The notes below the pieces were generated by a model. The model searched no databases. It saw only the letters and a list, made by a program, of their open reading frames with translations, and was not told the origin of the DNA. Shown piece after piece: positions 56,583 through 64,000 of a DNA stretch of 64,000 bases. This stretch comes from Hippophae tibetana. Taxonomy: Eukaryota; Streptophyta; Magnoliopsida; Rosales; Elaeagnaceae. Position 1 is the first letter of the stretch. The number at the start of each line of letters is the position of its first letter. The stretch lies in NCBI GenBank assembly GCA_037013495.1, contig CM072806.1:25670001-25734000 (forward strand), written 5' to 3'. The translations under genes were made by a program, and so were the position numbers.

Positions 56583-56981
56583 TTATCACGTCATTGAATT
56601 AATATTAATTAATTAACGTTATATAATTTAATCATAAAGATGATTAATATTTAAATAAAATAAGAGTTTATGAATTTTTATCTATAAACAAAATTTCAAA
56701 CATCTTTATAAAATATATTCAAAATTAATAATATCTTTAAAGAATCAGATGATATAAATAACTTCTTGCCAAAATAAAAGGTTCATTCTTCAGTCACAGT
56801 AATGGCCGGTCAGCAAAAGCAGTGAAATTAATGAGGAGATATTTTTAATCCATTAAAAATATAAAAAATAAAAATTTATGCTACCTAACTCTCATAAATA
56901 AAAAGAATATATATATTTAACTTAAAAATTATAAAATTAAAATATTTATTTTAAAAAATTAAAAAAATTCATATTAACTTC

Positions 56982-57067
56982 ATAATTATGAAATTAAAAT
57001 AATTAAATTATATATAAAAAATTATATTTAATTTAATAATTATGAAATTAAAATAATTAAATTATAA
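56982..57067. repeat. 54-bp-spaced direct repeat
   Basis: ataattatgaaattaaaata + attaaattata occurs at 56982 and again at 57036, identical over about 31 bases. Confidence 0.8.
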
Positions 57068-59939
57068 AATTTCTGGTGTTAATACGCATGAGTATATGAC
57101 GCATGTTATTAACTAATGGTCTTCATTTTATCCTCTTTTAATTAATAAAATAATTGAAAAAATCTATTTATTAAAAATAGTTTATTATTATAATTTGTAA
57201 GTTATTTATATATTTTAAAAAATATATCTTATTATTTTAATTAATAATTATTTAATATATTAATTATGATCATATAACGTAATAAAAATACTATTAAAAT
57301 AATAACGAGACTCCGCTTGTTACACTGATGCTTGGATTTGAATTATGCATGTGTCATTTCTAAGTCTTATTCACGTTTTCAAAGTCTATTGTAATTTACG
57401 GTAATTCTTTGATAATATTAATATTTATTTATTTAATAAAAATATAAAGAAAAAAATACGTAAAAGAATAATTTTATCTTTATAAAAATATTTATTATTT
57501 TATACATTTTCTTATTTATTTATATTCATTTCAATATAAAAATATCTCATATTATCTTTAACAACTATTATCAATCTCTATTATTCTCTCCTTCTTATCT
57601 TTGATATTGCTTTAATTTTCGTCAATTAATTTTCATTATTTATTAAAGGATAATCAAAAGTTGTATTTTTAATGAATATGTAGTTAAGCTATCACTAATT
57701 CATTTGAAGTATACATATTTGTTTTTTATCATCGCTACCAGTAGCTCCTTCCATATGATCCTATGACTCATTCATCTTTTTCAATCACCTTATATTTGAT
57801 AAAATCTAAGATGAAATTGACTTTGATATAACATAAAGTGATTGAAAAATGATTAAAAAACGAAGAATATCAGAGGGAATAAACTAATGATAGTTACGAT
57901 CATTGGGAGAGATGATACTTTAAATAAGTTGGTGGTTGTCTAGTTTGAGTTTTGATAAAAATTATATTTTTAAATTTTTTTGTAACAAATAATAAATGGT
58001 GTTTGGTAGGTGAAAGAATACGATGGTCACATGCAGTAGAACATAGATGGTAGAGACAAAAATGGTTTGTGTGATGGATATGTTATTTTTGTTATGAAAT
58101 AGACCAAAAATTAAGAAAGACATAAAATAATAAATATTTTTGTAAAGATAAAATTATTTTTCTATAAATTAGATCTTTTATATTTTAAATTATATTATTA
58201 TTATACCTTTTGTTAAATAAATGAACTAATAACGTACTAGATAATATGTAAATTTTACTTATTCAAAAATATTTACTCTCGAGAAGAAGTGAGAGCATTG
58301 ATTAAATTATATTAAAGAATTATTAAATTTGTGTTGTATAAGTGGTATAATTGTGTTTAAAAGAGTTTTTATCTTAAATTTATTAGCGATTTATCTATTC
58401 ATTTGATCCTTAATCTATTTAAAATCTTTCAATTTATACAATTAGATTGTAACGTTAGTTCAAAAATTTAAATTTTCATAAATTGATTTAAATGAATTAT
58501 GACAAAATTTGACTTTTAATTCATTTGGTCCCCAAATTATTTTAAAAAGAATAATTTAGTGCATAACTTAGGACAAAATTTATAAATATGTTATCAATCT
58601 TTTAATTATATGATTGTTAAGTATAATATCATTAAATTAATTTAATATAAATTAAAATTTTGTACTAAATTTGTAAAACTTAGAAACCAAGCTGATATAT
58701 TAATATTTAAAGATAATAAATTAATGCAATGATATATAGATGGTTATAATTTATAAAAATAACAAAAAGAAAAAAAAATGACATATATCCAATGTAATTT
58801 AAAACGCAGCGGAAGAACTTGAAAACAACTTTGTGTATATGCACGAAATAAAGAGTTTGGAAAATATTCCTTCTTGATTGGAAATGGAAAGGGAGGGATG
58901 GGTATGTATAGAAGGGGATCTGATCGTTGTGTTTCAAGCTTTAATTTGTGTTTGTTCAAGTCTACTTTGCATGTTCAATGTGCAAACTAAGTGCGAGACA
59001 CGGCGAACCTAATTGTGAACCAAACGCGAATCCCAAACGCGACACTCCTCTAATTTATTCCGAAAGAACTGAAATTTGTAGAAAAATCTTAGTTTTGGAA
59101 CCATTGGGGTGGAGTTTGAAATTATAATCTTTTATTCTTTAATCTTCATTTTCTCATAATTTTTTTTAAAATATATTATATATTTGTAAGATTTTATAGT
59201 AAAATTAAATAAATTTTAATTAAAATAATATTTTTATCATATATCAATACTTTAATTATAAAAATTTAATATTATAATATATGTGATAATAATTATTATA
59301 ATTATCATTAAAATAATAAAACAATAACTTTAATTATATATACAATTTTTAATCTAAATTTAATCTTACATCATTTAATAACAAATAAATATATTCAAAA
59401 TTTTATAAATATTTAAGCTATTAAAGATTCAAGTGATCATACCTTAATTATTTTTGGGGAACCCTTGATTCCTGTAAAATATTTGAACCTTTTATGGAGG
59501 ATCCTCATCCTGCCTTCCAAAATATTAAATGGGGATGGGATAGCATCTCCACCCGATTCTCATCCCAAGTCAGAACTACTAAACACAATAAAATGTCAAA
59601 ATATACTTAACTTTAGACATAATTTTATCATTATCAGTATGTTATAGATATAATTATAACTTTAAAAATACACGTTATTATATATGTTTTTATTGTTATT
59701 CATATGTTGTAGGTAAAATTACAACAAAATAAATATTTTTAGTATTTTTACAAATTATCTCATATGTTATGGTCATAAAATATAATTAATCTAAAGATAT
59801 AAGTAGGTGCAAGGTACACTAAAAAACTATGATAAAATTATAAAAAAAAATTATAATAATCAAATACAAAATTATTTAAATATAAGTTTAATTTATTTAA
59901 TTTAAAGTGTATTATTGATATATTGAAACAAAAAAAATA

Positions 59940-60130
59940 AATCGAGTTTTAATTTTGGAAGAGTTTTTCCTTATTTTTCTAATCAACAAAACAAGAAAAA
60001 TAGAGGTATTTATAAGAAGTTTCTCAACATCTGGTGAGCTCGTCCACTACTCTTGTTGACCACTCAGCAAGAATAATATACACTAAGTATGCGTGGTACT
60101 TGTTGATTGGTCCACATCACAGTCAAATAG
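59940..60130 (-). promoter_or_regulatory. LTR-like promoter segment, reverse orientation
   Basis: Minus strand reads ...gagctcaccagatgttgaga, then CTTATAAATACCTCTATTTT (TATA box about 60010-60017) and a short leader. It resembles the promoter blocks at 21000-21065 and 40240-40310. No downstream ORF. Confidence 0.3.
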
Positions 60131-61021
60131 TAAAATAGGTACGATTAATGTATAGTCAATTAAGGTGTAATTCAAATGAAAAACATTTACAATGATTATC
60201 CTCTAATTTGAATGTATGAATATATTAATTATTTGATATCTTTAGATAAGAAAAATCATTAATATATCGATTAATATCAAAATAATATATTATTTATATA
60301 CTATAAATCAAGAAAATATTACAATATTACCCTTATTCCAAGCCTCTAAATAGTCCTTTCCATTCACCTTTTAAGTTAAGCCTTTTTGTGCCTTCAAAGC
60401 TTTCCTAGCAACAAAACTCATATACTTTTTGACTTTCTTTAATTAAATCCTTTGAGAATTTACTTAATCATCAAAGTGAATATGACATCTCCTGATGTCA
60501 TTCCTTTTAGTAGTTTGCTGATCTATCTCAGGATCTAGATCAACAATGTAATGGTAAGTAAATTGAGTGCAGAATATGGGTTTCACATCTAACATCATAT
60601 GTGGAAAAAATATTTAGCATGTTGACTGTTTTGAGCTAACGAACAAACAAATAACATTCATCGTGTTCTTTGTGTTCTACATTTTGTTCTTTATGTTCAT
60701 CACCCATTTCATCCTATAAACATTGTTTGAAGCTCCAAATCTAAGTATGGATATCCAATGTGTTTCTAAGGATGTCCCACCTCCTCCCCAAGAGAAGGAG
60801 GTGGGTGTAACTCATAAACAGACCTACACCTACTACATACCAGGATGATATAGCCACCTAAGATGAGCTTGATCAACCTATCTTACTAGCAAAGTAGGCC
60901 AACCAAGTAGACTAGAAACCTAGGCAAAAAAGCTAGGTATAATAGTCATGCTAATGATGTTTTGGATTCTAAGGTGGATGCCAATATTTGTAGTTTTCAG
61001 ACAAGTATTGCTCCAAGAGAA
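60131..61021 (+). other. Leader-like region with short coding-like patch
   Basis: cctctaaatagtcctttcca-type stretch at 60340-60365, a possible splice donor ATGGTAAGT at 60550, then at 60748 MDIQCVSKDVPPPPQEKEVG and VTHKQTYTYYIPG before stops. The Pro/Glu run contains an inverted repeat CCCACCTCCT/AGGAGGTGGG (60776-60805). Sequence before 61022 is mildly purine-rich (ccaagagaa), a possible polypurine tract for the following LTR. I do not recognise the protein patch. Confidence 0.3.
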
Positions 61022-62999
61022 TGATAACTCTATGATAATAGAGTTATGTAGCCACTTTTAAACCTATTATTTGTCTTCTTTTGTGCTGAAAACCATGAAA
61101 ATTCCTAATTTATAGTTAATTATTTCAATGTTGATGGAACAATGGAAAATGAAGTGAAAAAGAGATAAAAATATGAAAAATTAGTCCATGCCACAACAGG
61201 AATTTTTCGATGCCTTGGTGCACTTTCCTAATATGCATTCAAAACGAACGGGAAATTTTTTATGCCTTGATGCACCTATTTCCACTGGTGATTAGCAAGA
61301 TCTATGCCTCAGTGGCACTTTTCTATGCCCCAATGCATGTTATTTTTCTAGTTGAATTTTGCTACAATAGATCCCTTTTTAATCTTACTTTTACCCTAAA
61401 CCCTTAGATCTATTAGGAGTTGATCTAGTGGCACATATTAGGTATTTTTACTTTAATTAACACTAATGAGGCATAAATTAAACACATAATAAAGAATAAA
61501 AAACCTACAATAGTTTCCATGAAGAGATAAAGAGAGAAAACATTCAAGAGAATATTAAAGAAAACACCATTTTTTGAAGAATTTAAGAGAATAGTAGTGG
61601 TACAAATAAAGAGATTGAGTGTAAATATTTTTCTTCTCACTTCTTTATCAATTTTTATGTCTTTTTTTATGAAAAAAATTGAGTTTTATGATCTTAATTA
61701 TGTGTAGCTAATTTATTAATTTAGGAGTTTTATGAACCTAATTTTCTACTTGTGTTTGTATAATATTTTACTCAAATGTGATTGCAACATATATATTTTT
61801 GCCACAATAGATCCATTTTTAATCTTGCTTTCACTTTCAACCTTTGGATCATTTAGGAGCTCATCTAATGGCCTTGTTTAGCTTGTTTTCCTTTTAATTA
61901 ACCCTAATTAGGCAAAAGTTAAACATACAATTAAGAATAAAAACCCTACAACAACTACCTAGAAGAGAGGAAGGAGAGAAAAAGTTTAAGAGTGTATTAA
62001 AGAAAACATAATTTTGTGAATAATTTAAGAATATTAGTGTTACAAATCAAGAGATTCAATGTACCTTTTTTTCTTCTCCTTTTTTTATTAGTTTTTATGT
62101 CTTCTTTTTTTTATGAAAAATCTAAACTTTATGAACTTAATTATATTTAGCTAATTTATTAATCTAGGGGTTTATAAACCCAATTTTTTTTATATGTGTT
62201 TATCTAATATTTTACCCCAATTGTGATGTAAAGAATTAAAAGAAGATTATTGCTACAAATCAAGATATTGAGTGTATCTTTTTTTCTTCTCATTTCTTTA
62301 TCAATTTTTATGTCTTACTTCATGAAAAATATTATCTTTATGAACTTAATAATATATAGCAAATTTATTAATTTAGGAGTCTTATAAACTCAATTTTCTA
62401 CATATATATACCCAATTATGATTGCAATTTAATTATATTATTTAATCTGATTTTTATGTTATTAATTATTTGGCCAACAATTAATCTATTAAGGCAATTA
62501 GAATATATTTGAGAGAGTCGTTTAATTATTTGACTTGATTAAATAACATGCATAGTTTATGATAAAGATGTATGATTCTTATGTGTGTGATCTATAATTG
62601 ATGAACTTAAAAAGTAGTATGCAATCTAAATGGGATGAGAGTGTAATTAGATTAATTACTATATGATGTGTAGTTTACTTGAGAGATGAATGCATGTTAG
62701 GTTAGATTCAATTGATCATGTAATTGGATGGTAATTAATTTGGGAAATTTGTTAGTAATTCATATGCTTAGGAAATTGGGAGTTAAAGATTCTTAGGTCA
62801 TTTTTTCATATATTTTCGTAGTTATTATGTTTTGATTTGAGTAATTTGTTGTTATTTAGTTTTATGTTTTTATAATTAGCTATTATTCAAATGATATTTA
62901 TAATAATTATATTGGTACTCAGTTATAAGTTACCCAACTCTCTATGGGATTGATATCTATATTTAGGTACGTTATGTTACGTGTATGACCCATACACAT
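61022..62999 (+). mobile_element. LTR type gamma with internal tandem expansion
   Basis: Starts TGATAACTCTATGATAATAG, close to the minus-strand gamma LTR start (TGATGAATCTATTAAAGTAG). U3 carries atgccttggtgcac-type words repeated three or four times (61211-61340). The last 550 bases align with 7230-7780 reversed. In between, a segment is repeated in tandem (listed). The end lies near 62990-63000. Length about 1.98 kb against about 1.43 kb for the other copy. No ORF; frames at 61210-61407 and 61425-61640 are chance. Confidence 0.6.
61371..62430 (+). repeat. Tandem repeat of about 430 bp inside the gamma LTR
   Basis: Unit 1 starts gctacaatagatcccttttt at 61371; unit 2 starts gccacaatagatccattttt at 61801; unit 3 is the second half only (62226-62430). 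Each contains, in order, caa(c)ctac near an aggaggagag-type purine patch, tattaaagaaaac, gagattgagtgta, ttttatgtctt, gctaatttattaat and a (c)ccaattttct landmark. The gamma LTR at 7159-8586 has only one such unit (about 7780-8040). Confidence 0.75.
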
Positions 63000-63147
63000 T
63001 TGGTTAACATGTGAGATAGTAGATATTCATATGGAATCATGCCTCAACAGGACATGTCACAACCTAGAAGGCTACATTTTTTGGATTGCTACCCCAAGTT
63101 TGTGCTCTCCTAAACACCACATTCTAGGATGCACAATCCAAGATACC
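63000..63147. other. Spacer between gamma and alpha LTRs
   Basis: 148 bases with no coding signal. catgcctcaacaggacatgt and tcctaaacaccacattctag resemble U3 words of gamma LTRs, so it may be U3 debris. Confidence 0.3.
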
Positions 63148-64000
63148 TTATGAGTGCTCAAAAAGCATTAAAATTATCATGATTTTATGTAAATTAATTG
63201 ATTAAAAATATATATATTTATATGATTTTATCATATATTTATATAAATCTGTCTTTTCGAAATCACGGGTATTTTAATTGTTTTTCAAGTATTTTTGCTT
63301 AAAAATATAACTTAAAGACTCAAAGAGAAATACTAGAGGCAATACATCACAAATATATTCATAAAATAAATGAGGAAAAGTCAACAAATATGAAAAAATT
63401 GGATAAAATGGATCAAAAGGGTAAAAAATGTCAAAAAGGGTGAAATTGCGCACGTAGCCACCTAACTACGCCGGAAAATGCGTGCAATGTGCCTAGCAAC
63501 ACTAGGAAACATACCAACAACAAGCCTAATCCGCGTGCCCATCTACCCCATCCGCGCGCGCCGCCGCGCCCCACACCAGCATGACGTCATCATTCACTAC
63601 TTTGCATTTTCCCCATTTTTAATCATTTTTTCACCCACTTTTCTCTTTCCCTCCTTACCTATAAATACCCTCATTCTCTTCACTTCAAAAAACACCTAAA
63701 AACACATATTCTCTTCTCTTTCTTTCTCTCAATTTCTTAGTTTTTAGCTTTTCTTAGTTTGAGAGTTCTTCTCTTTTTGAGAAGAACTAATTATGTTTTT
63801 GTAATTTATTTGCTTTTTGATTCAATAAATGGAAGTGCAAATTCTGTTTGGAGGTTTTTCAGCAACATGAATAACATCAAAGTATTGTAAGGATTTTATT
63901 TTCTTTACAGTTATTTTTTTATGTTTTATCCTTATATATTATATTTAGTTTGTCTGTGATTAAATTTAACATTGTTGGTTGTTTGTAAACATGATATAAT
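63148..64000 (+). mobile_element. LTR type alpha, cut by the window end
   Basis: Starts TTATGAGTGCTCAAAAAGCA (one change in the first TG) and aligns with the solo LTR from 10830 to about 11655, including gtcttttcg, the CpG-rich U3, TATAAATA (63660-63667) and ttttgagaagaactaattat. It continues past the window end. An ORF at 63478-63699 crosses U3 and is not a gene. The family, not the insertion type (solo or full), can be told. Confidence 0.8.
63440..63600 (+). promoter_or_regulatory. CpG-rich U3 block of the terminal alpha LTR, with TGACGTCA
   Basis: Contains tccgcgcgcgccgccgcgcc (63549-63568) and the perfect palindrome TGACGTCA (63582-63589), a bZIP/CRE-type site. In the solo LTR the same place reads ATGACG, 14 extra bases, then TCATCATTCACTAC. 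Regulatory role is inferred. Confidence 0.5.

Larger units (their letters stand above)
55561..59939. other. A+T-rich intergenic region, no gene
   Basis: About 4.4 kb with poly-A/T and two tandem duplications (listed). Small islands of mixed composition lie at 56760-56840, 57060-57125, 58790-59110 (ending with aaacgcgaatcccaaacgcgaca) and 59450-59600 (ggggatgggatagc). They look like remnants of mobile DNA, but I cannot place them. Confidence 0.5.

Noticed and set aside
58707..58959. Two overlapping minus-strand frames with hydrophobic tails
   Set aside because: Hydrophobic composition again follows from A+T content; no promoter, intron or homology recognised.
59450..59600. GGGGATGGG-rich patch as an exon
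   Set aside because: Frames are short and the patch resembles a common plant repeat rather than coding DNA; no splice context.
60776..60805. Perfect 10-bp inverted repeat with 10-base loop (terminator-like hairpin)
   Set aside because: It coincides with a Pro-run followed by a Gln-Glu-Lys-Glu run in a coding-like patch, and plants do not use such terminators; probably coincidental.

Overview
The window is plant nuclear DNA, very probably from a dicot. It is strongly A+T-rich by eye and packed with nested, broken retrotransposons. I see no convincing intact host gene, no rRNA or clear tRNA gene, and no bacterial-type organisation. Nearly every recognisable protein segment belongs to plant LTR retrotransposons, and nearly all carry stops, frameshifts or truncations. 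Family names rest on motifs I recognise in the translations and on comparing parts of the window with each other; no database search was run.

Layout. 1-5682: 3' part of a plus-strand Athila-like Ty3/gypsy element (gag tail, an extra ORF of the plant 'putative transposon protein' type, 3' noncoding region, 3' LTR of type beta). 5690-7158: a second copy of the extra ORF in inverted orientation. 7159-16804: a minus-strand Athila-like element (3' LTR of type gamma, polypurine tract, spacer, integrase, RNase H, RT, protease, gag tail). A complete solo LTR of type alpha (10830-12584) is inserted in its integrase and flanked by a 5-bp duplication. 16805-17801: A+T-rich DNA ending in a CACTA-transposon-like terminus. 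17802-28092: mostly A+T-rich intergenic DNA with one LTR-like, promoter-bearing block (20980-22340). 28093-28832: a DNA element with long terminal inverted repeats. 28910-30170: Ty1/copia LTR and gag remnant. 30180-32390: minus-strand 3' end of another Ty3/gypsy element with integrase. 32391-39960: A+T-rich intergenic DNA with one small repeat element at 36970-37405. 40433-41777: 3'-truncated beta LTR. 41778-49787: a minus-strand Tat-lineage (Ogre/Retand/Grande-like) element with 5' LTR, primer binding site, RT, RNase H, integrase and tandem repeats in its 3' UTR. It also carries a plus-strand (antisense) two-part coiled-coil ORF of the 'gypsy-type transposase' class. An alpha LTR (47824-49170) sits inside it. 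49788-54388: a plus-strand Athila-like deletion derivative (U5 end, PBS, gag, 3' noncoding region, truncated beta LTR; no pol). 54389-61021: mostly unassigned A+T-rich sequence. 61022-62999: gamma LTR with an internal tandem repeat of about two and a half units. 63148-64000: alpha LTR cut by the window end.

How the parts relate. LTR types alpha and beta share their 5' terminus (TGATRAGTGCTCAAAAG) and much of the rest, so they look like subfamilies of one Athila-like lineage; gamma belongs to a more distant Athila-like group. Several elements cut each other, so a relative insertion order can be read. The clearest case is the alpha solo LTR, which is younger than the minus-strand pol it splits. 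The features I find most worth checking are the antisense ORF plus tandem-repeat cassette of the Tat element, the duplicated GC-rich hairpin motif in otherwise A+T-rich LTR ends, the tandem expansion inside the gamma LTR, and the CpG-rich U3 block of the alpha LTRs.
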